Shown piece by piece: positions 50,942 to 59,236 of a stretch of DNA of 64,000 nt; positions within the stretch are counted from its first letter, which is position 1; every line of letters starts with the position of its first letter. The DNA is from Salibacterium qingdaonense (GTDB lineage: Bacteria; Bacillota; Bacilli; Bacillales; Marinococcaceae). The stretch covers positions 29,449-93,448 of the forward strand of contig NZ_FOTY01000011.1 of NCBI RefSeq assembly GCF_900114715.1, given 5' to 3'. Under the pieces are notes generated by a model. That model was not told where the DNA came from. It ran no database searches and saw only the letters and a program-made list of their open reading frames with translations. The translations under genes were made by a program, and so were the position numbers.

Positions 50942-50959
50942 ATGTGAAATAGTTCACAA
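50942..50959 (+). promoter_or_regulatory. Rex operator 2 upstream of ldh
   Basis: ATGTGAAATAGTTCACAA, with an identical centre (GTGAAATAGTTCACA) to operator 1 and offset from it by 33 bp (about three helical turns). It sits just after the probable -10 (TATTAT, about 50934-50939). Rex releases such sites at a high NADH/NAD+ ratio. Confidence 0.8.
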
Positions 50960-50978
50960 ACAAAGGAGGATCTTTATA

Positions 50979-51911
50979 ATGATTAAAAACAACCGGATTG
51001 TTATTATCGGCGCGGGAGCCGTCGGGTGCAGTTATGCTTATGCCCTGCTGCAGCAGGGGCTGACAGGCGAGATTGTACTTATTGATGTGAATGAAGAAAA
51101 AGCAGCCGGGGAAGCGGGCGATCTTCGCGACGCTGTTCCGTTTGCCCCGGTGCCAGTGACGATTCGAAGCGGTGGATATGAGGACTGCAGCGAAGCAGAG
51201 CTTGTCGTAATCACTGCCGGTCTGGCGCAGAAACCCGGCGAAACACGGCTGGATCTGCTTACGAAAAACGCGGACATTTTTGAACGTATCGTAACTGAGG
51301 TCATGGCCCATGGGTTTAATGGAATATTTCTTGCTGCGACGAATCCGGTCGACATTTTAACCGACATCACCCAGCAGGTATCAGGCCTTCCGGCAGAAAG
51401 AGTGATTGGCTCAGGCACGGTGCTGGATTCCGCCCGGCTGCAATCAGTTGTAAGTGCTTGTTTCCATATCGACTCACGCGATGTTCACGCCTGGATTATC
51501 GGCGAGCACGGGGACACCTCTCTTCCAGTCTGGAGCAGCGCGTTTGCCGGCATGAAAGACATTCGAACGATGGCCGCAGAAGAGGGACAGCAGCTGGATT
51601 CGATTTTTCAGCGCGTGCAGTCGGCCGCTTACGAGATCATTCAGCAAAAAGGCGCAACACATTTTGGCATCGGTATGTCGCTCGCCCGGATTACAAGAGC
51701 CATTGTCCACGACGAAAACGCGGTACTCCCCGTGTCCGCCCGTCTGAACGGAGAATACGGAGAAAATGGCATCTACATCGGTGTCCCCGCTGTGATCGGC
51801 CGGACCGGCATCCGCAGCGTAATGGATCTTCCTCTCGATGAAACAGAAACGCAGCAGTTTGCCCATTCCGCGCAGACCCTGCGGGAATCAAAGCAGACCC
51901 TTTCGTATTAG
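50979..51911 (+). CDS. ldh: L-lactate dehydrogenase
   Basis: 310 aa from the ATG at 50979 (AAAGGAGG upstream). It reduces pyruvate to L-lactate with NADH in the cytoplasm. NAD motif VIIGAGAVGCSYAYAL. AGLAQKPGETR carries the Gln that favours pyruvate over oxaloacetate and the catalytic-loop Arg, ATNPVDILT, and the active-site His is in IIGEHGDTSLPVW. Two Rex operators flank the promoter, so it is induced when oxygen or another electron acceptor runs short. No terminator of classical form follows; the AAACGYAACT-rich region begins right after. Confidence 0.95.
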   Translation: MIKNNRIVIIGAGAVGCSYAYALLQQGLTGEIVLIDVNEEKAAGEAGDLRDAVPFAPVPVTIRSGGYEDCSEAELVVITAGLAQKPGETRLDLLTKNADIFERIVTEVMAHGFNGIFLAATNPVDILTDITQQVSGLPAERVIGSGTVLDSARLQSVVSACFHIDSRDVHAWIIGEHGDTSLPVWSSAFAGMKDIRTMAAEEGQQLDSIFQRVQSAAYEIIQQKGATHFGIGMSLARITRAIVHDENAVLPVSARLNGEYGENGIYIGVPAVIGRTGIRSVMDLPLDETETQQFAHSAQTLRESKQTLSY

Positions 51912-51936
51912 AGAGGGGGGAGGAACAGTTCATGGT

Positions 51937-52290
51937 TGCGTTTAGCTGCTCCCGGGATGTCCTGAACGTCATCATGGACGAGTCATAATGACGTTTGTGC
52001 TGCTTCCTTCCCGCTTTTTGGCCGCATGATCCCTCTTACGTGACGTTTACGCCCTTCTCCGCCTGCCCAAACGCAACTTACACGGCGCACGACGCAGGGC
52101 TTCATGAAAAAAGAGGGCTGCCGCGCTCTTAGTTGCGTTCAGGGTCTCTCATGTCCACTTAAACGCAACTGGGAATGTCCCATGAGGACGTTTGCGCACC
52201 CAGCCCCTCCCCGTTTTGGCCGCTTAAACCTTTCTACGTGACGTTTGCAGCTATTTTCAACAGCTAAACGTAACTGGACGCTGCCCTCTT
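51937..52290. repeat. Second, non-tandem cluster of AAACGYAACT-type motifs
   Basis: Between ldh and the coiled-coil gene the same decamer as in the 25.4-26.2 kb array occurs exactly three times (AAACGCAACT twice, AAACGTAACT once). Several one-mismatch copies on both strands and repeated GTGACGTTT tracts accompany them. A block CTTTTTGGCCGC ... GTGACGTTTACG near 52013 recurs in altered form near 52212. No gene is seen in 51912-52359. Confidence 0.55.
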
Positions 52291-52305
52291 CCTCCTTCCA
52301 GGCAC

Positions 52306-52347
52306 AAAAAAATCCGGATGAGTACGCGCAAGCGTCTTCATCCGGAT
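52306..52347 (-). terminator. Terminator of the coiled-coil gene
   Basis: ATCCGGATGA (52312-52321) pairs with TCATCCGGAT (52338-52347). On the minus strand it is followed by T7 (52306-52312). Confidence 0.85.
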
Positions 52348-52359
52348 ATGTGCGTTTCT

Positions 52360-52734
52360 TTATCTGCCGCTCGTCCGGCTGTGTTCCAGTTTCTTTTTCA
52401 TATCATATATATCCTGTTCATGGTGCCAGTCTTTCACCGCCAGCAGGTCGACCCCGCTTTCCACTTTAGAGAGGCGCTCCTTGATTTCGTCCTGGCCTTT
52501 ATCCAGCTTGTCTACGTTGACTTCCAACTTGTCAAAACGGCTTTCCAGCTTATCAAAACGGCCCTCCAACTTTTCAAAGCGGCCTTCCAGGTTATCGAAC
52601 CGGAGCTCCAGCTTATCGAACCGGCCTTCCAATCTTATCATGCGGTCATCCAGCGACTTGACGCCGGCGGTAATTTCTTTCTGACCTTCCAGGAGAGCGT
52701 GCAACAGCTGTGTCGTTTCTTCCGGCATAGCCAT
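52360..52734 (-). CDS. Coiled-coil protein with tandem heptad-like repeats
   Basis: 124 aa. Residues about 25-90 are a series of 7-residue units of the form (K/E)-L-E-x-R-F-D (FDKLELRFDNLEGRFEKLEG), predicting a long parallel coiled coil, followed by a short basic tail. Similar short coiled-coil proteins are common in Bacillaceae with no assigned role. The repeat is visible in the DNA as alternating GGCCTTCCAG / CTTATCGAAC units, so the copy number may vary between strains. The upstream region gives AAAGGAACG before the ATG. Confidence 0.65.
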   Translation of the reverse strand: MAMPEETTQLLHALLEGQKEITAGVKSLDDRMIRLEGRFDKLELRFDNLEGRFEKLEGRFDKLESRFDKLEVNVDKLDKGQDEIKERLSKVESGVDLLAVKDWHHEQDIYDMKKKLEHSRTSGR

Positions 52735-52794
52735 CGTTCCTTTCTTCGTGGTACAGCTATTGTATCACACAGCCGGCTGTCTCCCTACTATTTT

Positions 52795-54510
52795 TCACTC
52801 TTTGCTGTCCGGCATACTTACCTGGATGCCCTGTTCGATGCGGCGGCCGGCCAGGTACAAAAATGCCACACATGTGCCTATGGTGAGAAAAAGAAACACG
52901 AGGACGCTGAGCGCCATCACGAGCGCGCTGTTTGTCAGTTTCAGCTGCAGAAGCGACGCGGCCGCAGACGCACTGCCTCCTATGATGCCGCCACCTGCGA
53001 CTTGTTCAAACAGCCCAGCGCTTTCCGCGGGAACAACGACAAGCAGCACCGGGATCAATGTCAGCACCACGTACACATAGGACAGTGCCAGCATCAGGAG
53101 CGATGGCGCGAACTGCAGCCGGTTCTGCGGGTTGGAAGGATTGTATTTTCCGCCGATAGCGCCGGTCCAGATGCCAAGCGCGCTGAGCGCAGGACTGATG
53201 AGCGCGCTCAGCACCAAGCCAAGGAGAAAGAAAGACACCGGCCATCCGAGCAGAATACCAGCCGTCATCTGCAGTACCGATACGGGAAGAAAGGGAATAA
53301 GCCAGCTCATCCACAGCTTTCCGCACGCGATCTGCACACCTGTCAGCGGCAGTACGTGCAGCATCCAGGTCGAGCCTGCCTCGCGGGCGACGAACGACGC
53401 GGACAGACTGCCGTTGAAAAACGCGTAGATAAACAGTGCCGCCGCCTGCACCGCAGTCCAGGAAAGAACCGGGTCCAGCTCTCTGAATGCCGCAACAGAT
53501 GAGCCGCCGGCCGTGTAACCAAAGCCCATAAAGATGAACAAAAACACAAACGGCATGAAAATGAGCCATTCCCTGATGTCGCGCTTCATGTAGCGCCATT
53601 CTTTCCATCCGATTTCGGCTACGGGCGATCCGACTTTGAACCGGCGCCCCTTTTCTCCGGCTTTTTTCTTTTTATTTTTTCCTTCATTTAATTGAATCCA
53701 GCCGCTTCGAAAACCTTTCTCCACGAGAGCGGAGGCGGCAAACGACAGCCCGGCGGCAGCAGCGGCGAGTCCGGCCGTCGGAAGAAGGAACGATACTTCT
53801 CCTGCCATCGCGCTGGTTAACGCGGACGCCCCCCAGCTCATCGGCAGCCAGGCCGGCATCTCAGGCAGCAAACCGGTTGGAAGCGCCATGTCGGAACCGG
53901 GCTCCGCGAGCAGGTTCGGAAGCTGGAACATGCCGTATACGAGCACGCCGGACACCGCGCTCATCACCGTCATCAATTCATTGGCGCGCTTGGCTGGAAT
54001 AATATGCACGAGCCCCATATTGATAAAATAGGCAGCCGCCACCCCGAGCGCCGGCATGGCCAGCGTCACGATGAGCAGGGCGGGATAAAAATACCCGTGC
54101 ACCCCGGCGTGAAGCCCGTAGGCAAGTCCCGGCAGAAACGTCACGACAAACAGCGCCGCCGGTATATTGAGAAAACTTTGTATGTATTTCACCCAGAAAA
54201 TGTGACTTACCTTGATCGGCAGGGTGAACAAAAACGTTAAGTCCCGCGAGGCATACAGATGCTTGAACACCTGCGGCACACCCATCAAAAGGATCAGCCC
54301 GAGCATCATCATAAAAACGTACGAAAAGAGCAGTTCCACCAAGCCGGCATCGTACGCTGCCGGCAGCGACGTGACAATATTCAGAGCGAACAGAAGAAAT
54401 AGGATGACGACAAACCCAATAATGACGTGCGACACATTCGTGCCGGTCTTGTTGGTTTCCATCGTATGTTTCAGAATCTTGGCCTGGACGCCGAGCAGGG
54501 TACGGATCAT
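52795..54510 (-). CDS. ABC exporter permease subunit
   Basis: 571 aa with about 14 hydrophobic segments in two halves, separated by a basic cytoplasmic stretch rich in Lys (GKNKKKKAGEKGRRF, about 277-292). Typical of large ABC-2-like 'putative ABC exporter' permeases; contains SHIFWVKYIQSFLNIPAALF and VGSPVAEIGWKEWRYMKRDI. Its ATG overlaps the stop of the ATPase gene (ATGA), so the pair is translationally coupled. Substrate unknown. Confidence 0.8.
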   Translation of the reverse strand: MIRTLLGVQAKILKHTMETNKTGTNVSHVIIGFVVILFLLFALNIVTSLPAAYDAGLVELLFSYVFMMMLGLILLMGVPQVFKHLYASRDLTFLFTLPIKVSHIFWVKYIQSFLNIPAALFVVTFLPGLAYGLHAGVHGYFYPALLIVTLAMPALGVAAAYFINMGLVHIIPAKRANELMTVMSAVSGVLVYGMFQLPNLLAEPGSDMALPTGLLPEMPAWLPMSWGASALTSAMAGEVSFLLPTAGLAAAAAGLSFAASALVEKGFRSGWIQLNEGKNKKKKAGEKGRRFKVGSPVAEIGWKEWRYMKRDIREWLIFMPFVFLFIFMGFGYTAGGSSVAAFRELDPVLSWTAVQAAALFIYAFFNGSLSASFVAREAGSTWMLHVLPLTGVQIACGKLWMSWLIPFLPVSVLQMTAGILLGWPVSFFLLGLVLSALISPALSALGIWTGAIGGKYNPSNPQNRLQFAPSLLMLALSYVYVVLTLIPVLLVVVPAESAGLFEQVAGGGIIGGSASAAASLLQLKLTNSALVMALSVLVFLFLTIGTCVAFLYLAGRRIEQGIQVSMPDSKE

Positions 54511-55286
54511 GGCGCATCCGCCCTTCCACCGGCGAGTTCCCGGATCAGTTCCTGCTGCTCCTCATCGCCGGTCAGCTCAAGGAAAATATCCTCAAGACTC
54601 GCACTGCTTTCCCCACGCAGTTCTTCCATCGTCCCAAGCGCTGCAATCTTCCCGTCCCGGATGATGCCGATCCGGTCACACATTTCCTGGGCGATTTCAA
54701 GAATATGCGTCGAGACAAATACGGTCGTGCCATCGTCGCATAACTGCCGAAGCAGGTCTTTCAGCGTCTTCGCGCTCTTTGGATCAAGCCCGACCGTCGG
54801 CTCATCGAGAAAAATAACGTCCGGGTCATGCAGCAACGCGCCGGTTAGCGCCATCTTTTGCTTCATCCCGTGGGAATACCCTTCAATCAGTTCATCGGCC
54901 CGGCTTCCAAGCGAAAATAAATCAAACAGCCGGACCGCTTTTTCCTCCGCCTGCCGGGCGGGAATGCCGAAAACAGAAGCGATGAAGCGGATGTATTCCC
55001 AGCCCGTCAGCTTCTCATACAGCGTCGGATGATCCGGCACGTAGGCGATCTTTTTTTTCGCCTGAAGCGGCTGTTTCCACATGTTGATGCCGCCGATCTC
55101 AATCGTACCGTCCGTCGGCTCAAGCAGCCCCGTCATCATTTTAATCGTCGTCGTCTTCCCCGCCCCGTTCGGACCGAGAAATCCGAATAATTCTCCTTTT
55201 GGGATCGTAATTGATATGTCCTCGGCTGCTGAAAAGGAGCCGTACTGTTTGGATACCCCGTTCAGCACCACAGCCGGTTCTGTCAT
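54507..55286 (-). CDS. ABC transporter ATP-binding protein
   Basis: 259 aa from the ATG at 55286 (AAAGAGGTGGTAG upstream; the frame to 55340 is longer but lacks a site). Walker A GPNGAGKTTT, signature YSHGMKQK, Walker B VIFLDEPTVGLD and switch His in STHILE. Drives the large permease encoded immediately downstream. A weak GC hairpin at about 55354-55375 separates it from the CHAD gene upstream. Confidence 0.9.
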   Translation of the reverse strand: MTEPAVVLNGVSKQYGSFSAAEDISITIPKGELFGFLGPNGAGKTTTIKMMTGLLEPTDGTIEIGGINMWKQPLQAKKKIAYVPDHPTLYEKLTGWEYIRFIASVFGIPARQAEEKAVRLFDLFSLGSRADELIEGYSHGMKQKMALTGALLHDPDVIFLDEPTVGLDPKSAKTLKDLLRQLCDDGTTVFVSTHILEIAQEMCDRIGIIRDGKIAALGTMEELRGESSASLEDIFLELTGDEEQQELIRELAGGRADAP

Positions 55287-55389
55287 GTCTACCACCTCTT
55301 TCTTCCTGCATGTACGCTGCATCAGGAATGCTGGTTTCATCGTACATCAAAATCCGCCCGGCTTCCACCGGACGGAAAGGATCTGCTCG

Positions 55390-56595
55390 TTACAGCTCAA
55401 CAGCTTCCGCGTCTGATTCAAGTTCGCGTTTCAGCCTCTCTTTCACATTTTCAATCTGCTCCTGGGAAACATCCATTTTCTTTTCGGAATCTTCCAGTTT
55501 CTTCAGCAGATCACGCTTATCGTTTATGTCACCGAAGCGGCGCTGGTATTTTTTATACGCTTTGCTTTCAGCCGCGTAACCCGTGCTGTAGATGACCGCC
55601 GCGTACCCGTACGTGTAGCGGAGGCGTTTCGCTTCGATACGAACGTCATGCAGCGCCTTCAGTGCAGCTTTTGACGCCTTTCCTTTCTCCGCAGCCGTTT
55701 TGTGGTACGTCTCTTTTTTCTCCTGAAAGGTCTCTTCAAATTCCTCCAGCCGCTTCGGCAGATCGAGCGTCCGCACAAGGTGCGGCAGTTCACTCACACA
55801 GAATCTGTCCCAGTGCTGCTGGAACTTGGCATTAATAACTTTCGGCAGATTCTTGGCAAGCTTTTCCTTCTCTTTCTCCCGTTTCTGCCTCACCACCTCA
55901 GCAGCTTCGTGAAAGACGGCGGCTTCTTCCCCGCTTTCTGCCTTGGCAGCCCGCTCTTCCACGACCTCGACAAACACGTCCCGCTCCCGCAGACGGCCGA
56001 GTCGTTTATGCGCGTCATCCAGCCGTTCGAACAGTTTATGATCTTCATCCAAACCAAGAAACTCAAGCAGCGTCCGGAGCCGGCGTCCTTTCACGCGGGC
56101 CTGGTGAATCTCTTCCATATCAGCGCTGGATACTGCTTTCTCCGAGTAACCGATATAATCGCCCGCCACTTCCTGCAGCACGTCCTGCCAACGCTCACTC
56201 CACGCCGCACCGGCATCCTCCATACAGCTCCGGCACAAAAACCGTCCTCTAATTTTGACAAGCGATTCCCGGCTCTCACAGACCGCGCAGTGTGCCCCTT
56301 CTCCCTGTAGAAGGACACCCTTTTGCTCCGACTGAATTTCGATCTTATCCCCCTGATTCCAGTCGAACTGCCGCCGCACCTCTGCCGGAATAAGCAGCCG
56401 CCCCTGTTCATCAAGGACTTTATGCTCTTCCTCTTCATCTGTTTCCACTGCCTTGAACACCAGCACCGCCTGCCGGTTCGCCTCATACTGCAGCGCAAGC
56501 GGCTGCTCCGGCAATGTCAGGTCGTCCCGGATATCTTTGGGGATAACAACACGCCCCATCGCATCCACCTGTCTCGTCTGCACCTTCTCTGCCAT
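55390..56595 (-). CDS. AbrB-AbrB-zinc ribbon-CHAD fusion protein
   Basis: 401 aa with an uncommon order of domains. Residues 1-48 and 55-100 are two SpoVT/AbrB-type swapped-hairpin DNA-binding units (RQVDAMGRVVIPKDIRDDL and KVLDEQGRLLIPAEVRRQF). Residues about 103-126 form a CxxC...CxxC zinc knuckle (CAVC, CRSC). Residues about 150-385 are a CHAD domain with two copies of the H-x-x-R-x-x-x-(R/K)-R-L-R signature (IHQARVKGRRLR and LHDVRIEAKRLR). CHAD domains bind polyphosphate. A charged coiled-coil tail ends the protein. GGGGGGAG precedes the ATG. A polyphosphate-responsive regulator is an inference. Confidence 0.85.
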   Translation of the reverse strand: MAEKVQTRQVDAMGRVVIPKDIRDDLTLPEQPLALQYEANRQAVLVFKAVETDEEEEHKVLDEQGRLLIPAEVRRQFDWNQGDKIEIQSEQKGVLLQGEGAHCAVCESRESLVKIRGRFLCRSCMEDAGAAWSERWQDVLQEVAGDYIGYSEKAVSSADMEEIHQARVKGRRLRTLLEFLGLDEDHKLFERLDDAHKRLGRLRERDVFVEVVEERAAKAESGEEAAVFHEAAEVVRQKREKEKEKLAKNLPKVINAKFQQHWDRFCVSELPHLVRTLDLPKRLEEFEETFQEKKETYHKTAAEKGKASKAALKALHDVRIEAKRLRYTYGYAAVIYSTGYAAESKAYKKYQRRFGDINDKRDLLKKLEDSEKKMDVSQEQIENVKERLKRELESDAEAVEL

Positions 56596-56890
56596 TTTAC
56601 TCCCCCCGCTTTTTACCCATTTTCTAACCCATTCCCTTTTATCCGATTTCCAAACCCTCCATTACATTCAAAGAGAACAAGCATACCACCCCTTATTCAC
56701 CATATGTTTACCATAGCAGGAACATCCTGCCAATCCCTCCCTTTTGAGAAAAAAACAGGCACAGAACGCGCAGAAGTGTTCCATGTCGCGCAAATAAAAA
56801 AAAGACCGGAAAACAGATTGTTTGGGCTGCCTGCAGACGATTGGTAAAATAGGGATGCAGAAATAACCAGCAGAAAGAAGGGAACGATAG

Positions 56891-57907
56891 ATGAGTCACG
56901 TATTCGAAAACATCCGCTACTCCGTGCTCGACCTTTCTCCGATTGTAGAAGGAGGCACCGCTGCCCAGTCGTATCAAAGCACGGTCGATCTCGCCCGGCG
57001 CGCAGAAGAGCGCGGGTACGAGCGTTTCTGGCTGGCCGAACACCACAACATGCCGTTCATCGGCAGTTCGGCGACATCGGTACTTATCGGCCACGTCGCC
57101 GGCGCCACGTCCTCGATCCGGGTCGGCTCCGGCGGCATCATGCTCCCGAACCATGCGCCGCTCATGGTCGCCGAGCAGTTCGGGACGCTTGCGACGCTGT
57201 ATCCAAACCGGATTGACCTCGGACTCGGCCGCGCGCCCGGCACAGACCAGCCGACCATGCAGGCGCTGCGCCGCAGCAGCAAGAGCGACGGCCACGATTT
57301 CCCGCAGATGCTCACGGAGCTGCGTCAGTATCTCGATTCCCAGCTCGCTCCGGACCATCCACGGATCCGCGCCATCCCTGGACAGGGGACGGATGTTCCG
57401 GTCTGGCTGCTCGGCTCCAGCGGCTTCAGCGCCCAGCTCGCCGGACAGCTCGGACTGCCGTTTGCGTTTGCCAGCCACTTTTCCCCGGACAACACGATTC
57501 CGGCGATGAACCTGTACCGCGAATCCTTCCAGCCGTCGCACGTGCTGGATGAACCGTATGGTATGGTGTGCGCGAACGTCATCGCCGCCGACACCGACGA
57601 CGAAGCGGATTACTTGAGCACGACAATGATGCAGCAGTTCCTCAATATGGTACGCGGCACCGAAATGAAACTCCAGCCGCCGGTCGAGAACATGGACCGC
57701 ATCTGGAATGAAAACGAGAAATTCTCGATCCATCGTCAGCTCGGCTCCTCCATCGTCGGCGGCCCCGAGAAGGTGAAAAACGGGCTCCACCGCTTCCTGC
57801 AGGACACCCAGGCCGATGAAATCATGATCAACGCCCAGATTTATGACGCAGAGGCGCGCCTGCGTTCCTACGACATCGCCGCTGATATTATGAACGGGCA
57901 GAAATAG
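56891..57907 (+). CDS. Luciferase-like monooxygenase (LLM class flavin-dependent oxidoreductase)
   Basis: 338 aa TIM-barrel of the bacterial luciferase family. [53 protein letters not shown] and [20 protein letters not shown] region (about 100-120, including [13 protein letters not shown]) match the MsnO8/YwcH-type subfamily. These use reduced flavin to oxidise small molecules; the substrate is unknown. AAGGGAACG precedes the ATG and a terminator follows. A 512-codon frame on the other strand is only its GC-rich shadow. Confidence 0.9.
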   Translation: MSHVFENIRYSVLDLSPIVEGGTAAQSYQSTVDLARRAEERGYERFWLAEHHNMPFIGSSATSVLIGHVAGATSSIRVGSGGIMLPNHAPLMVAEQFGTLATLYPNRIDLGLGRAPGTDQPTMQALRRSSKSDGHDFPQMLTELRQYLDSQLAPDHPRIRAIPGQGTDVPVWLLGSSGFSAQLAGQLGLPFAFASHFSPDNTIPAMNLYRESFQPSHVLDEPYGMVCANVIAADTDDEADYLSTTMMQQFLNMVRGTEMKLQPPVENMDRIWNENEKFSIHRQLGSSIVGGPEKVKNGLHRFLQDTQADEIMINAQIYDAEARLRSYDIAADIMNGQK

Positions 57908-57917
57908 AAGAGAAGAG

Positions 57918-57949
57918 GAAGCTGCCGGATATCGGCGGCTTCTTTTTTT
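57918..57949 (+). terminator. Terminator after the luciferase-like gene
   Basis: GAAGCTGCCG (57918-57927) pairs with CGGCGGCTTC (57933-57942) with one mismatch, followed by T7. Confidence 0.85.
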
Positions 57950-57976
57950 CATATACAGCAAGCGGTTGGGCGGCTT

Positions 57977-58131
57977 GGCAGGTAAATCTGCTGTTTTGGC
58001 ATGTAAATGGTTCCATTCGGCTTGTAAAAGGGGTGGCTTGGCATGTAATGCAGCAGTCGGACTGTATTGCCCTTTATTCGGCATGTAAATGACGGCTTTT
58101 GGCAGGTAAACGCCGCCATTCGGCAGGTAAA
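57977..58131. repeat. Array of eight degenerate repeats with 21-bp spacing
   Basis: The core GGCAGGTAAA / GGCATGTAAA begins at 57977, 57998, 58019 (GGCTTGTAAA), 58040, 58059 (degenerate GGACTGTATT), 58080, 58101 and 58122. Spacing is 21 bp throughout except for one 19-bp step. The 11-bp spacers differ from each other. Twenty-one bases equal two DNA turns, so the cores lie on one helix face. A minus-strand frame encodes 7-residue repeats over the array but has no other gene-like feature. 58132-58293 holds one copy of a short direct repeat and nothing else recognised. Confidence 0.7.
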
Positions 58132-58141
58132 GCATCCCCTT

Positions 58142-58183
58142 CGTTTCACCACCGGCATTCTGTGATGAAAGGAGGAAAATATG
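58142..58183 (+). repeat. Left copy of an imperfect direct repeat flanking the SGNH gene
   Basis: CGTTTCACCACC, then CATTCTGTGAT and GAAAATATG. The same order recurs at 59177-59218 with a few differences, on the other side of the esterase gene. Confidence 0.55.
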
Positions 58184-58293
58184 GGCAGTAAAAATTAGAG
58201 TTGTCATCCAAAAGAGCGGCGCACAATGAGCAGTACCAGATCTCAAAGGATGCCAATCGTCCGCACCATGATAGCAAATGGACGTTGCTGCCT

Positions 58294-59034
58294 TTAGAAA
58301 AACTCTTTTTTCAGTTCTTTTTCAATGTGACTGTGGAGAGGTTGCAGTTTCAATCCATATACTTCTTCGGCCACTAACTTAGCAATCTGGACAGCACCTT
58401 TTTCTTGGAAATGGGTATTATCTTCTGATCCATCTGGATAGTTCGAGTGTTCTCCTGGTTCAAGCCACATAAATAAATCCTTGCTGTCTTCCGGACCGGC
58501 CTCAGTATACAATGCCATGCTTTTTTCGGTCATATCGATTACAGGGACATCTTCCTCTAATCCCAGTTCCTTCATTGCGCTTGGGTAATTGCCATGGGAA
58601 CGTTTTGCCTCACCATCAACCGTGAACCCTCTTCGTTCAACCGGTGTAAGCAGCACGGGAATGCCTCCCTTCTCACGTGCTCCATCAATATACTTCTTTA
58701 AGTAACTTTTATATGTCGTATCTGGATCGGTATAACGGTCCGGGTCATCTGACTTAGAGTCATTGTGCCCGAATTGAATAAATAGATAGTCTCTCTTTTC
58801 AATCTCCGCAAGAATCTTATCCAGGCGGCCTTCCTCTATAAAACTCTTCGAACTTCTGCCGGGGGCTGCTTCATTATGGACCTCGATTTTTTTATCAAAC
58901 ATACGATCAAGAACTTGTGCCCACCCCATACGCGGAGCGCGGGCTTTTTCGTAGTAAGAAGCTGTAGAATCCCCTGCTACGTAAATCGATACGGTATTTT
59001 GGTTATGGTCCTTTCCTTTTTGTGTTTTTTTCAT
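58294..59034 (-). CDS. SGNH-family esterase (rhamnogalacturonan acetylesterase-like, YesT/YesY type)
   Basis: 246 aa without a signal peptide, so probably cytoplasmic. SGNH blocks: VAGDSTAS (nucleophile Ser), FGHND (Asn) and EDNTHFQEKGA (Asp-x-x-His). Such enzymes remove acetyl groups from plant rhamnogalacturonan fragments, or other small esters. AAGAAGGAGG lies before the ATG. It is isolated: no other pectin genes are nearby. Short direct repeats flank it, and its AT content is higher than that of its neighbours by eye; insertion of a transferred gene is possible. Confidence 0.85.
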   Translation of the reverse strand: MKKTQKGKDHNQNTVSIYVAGDSTASYYEKARAPRMGWAQVLDRMFDKKIEVHNEAAPGRSSKSFIEEGRLDKILAEIEKRDYLFIQFGHNDSKSDDPDRYTDPDTTYKSYLKKYIDGAREKGGIPVLLTPVERRGFTVDGEAKRSHGNYPSAMKELGLEEDVPVIDMTEKSMALYTEAGPEDSKDLFMWLEPGEHSNYPDGSEDNTHFQEKGAVQIAKLVAEEVYGLKLQPLHSHIEKELKKEFF

Positions 59035-59176
59035 TATATTCCTCCTTCTTTTTTATAATGATAAGGCCCTATCCTCTTTAACACGTATTACATTACAATA
59101 TAGAATAACATATTGACGGAATATTTCGTTTTCTTGTCTTGCTTTTTTTTCTATTCCTCCTTCTTATGCCGGTTCC

Positions 59177-59218
59177 CGTTTCACCACCCTCATTCTGTGA
59201 TAAAATGAAGAAAAATGC
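59177..59218 (+). repeat. Right copy of the direct repeat flanking the SGNH gene
   Basis: CGTTTCACCACC, CATTCTGTGAT, then GAAAAATG. It lies directly upstream of the TPR/zinc protein gene and may contain part of its promoter (TGTGATAAAAT). The left copy is at 58142-58183. Confidence 0.55.
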
Positions 59219-59236
59219 GTGAAAGGATACATAGAC

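Noticed and set aside
52318..53502. 394-codon plus-strand frame across the coiled-coil and permease genes
   Set aside because: Antisense through two genes and a terminator.
57977..58131. CRISPR array
   Set aside because: Period of 21 bp with 10-bp cores is far too short, cores are degenerate and no cas genes are present.
56708..58246. 512-codon minus-strand frame covering the luciferase-like gene
   Set aside because: Shadow of the monooxygenase gene that also crosses its terminator and the 21-bp repeats.
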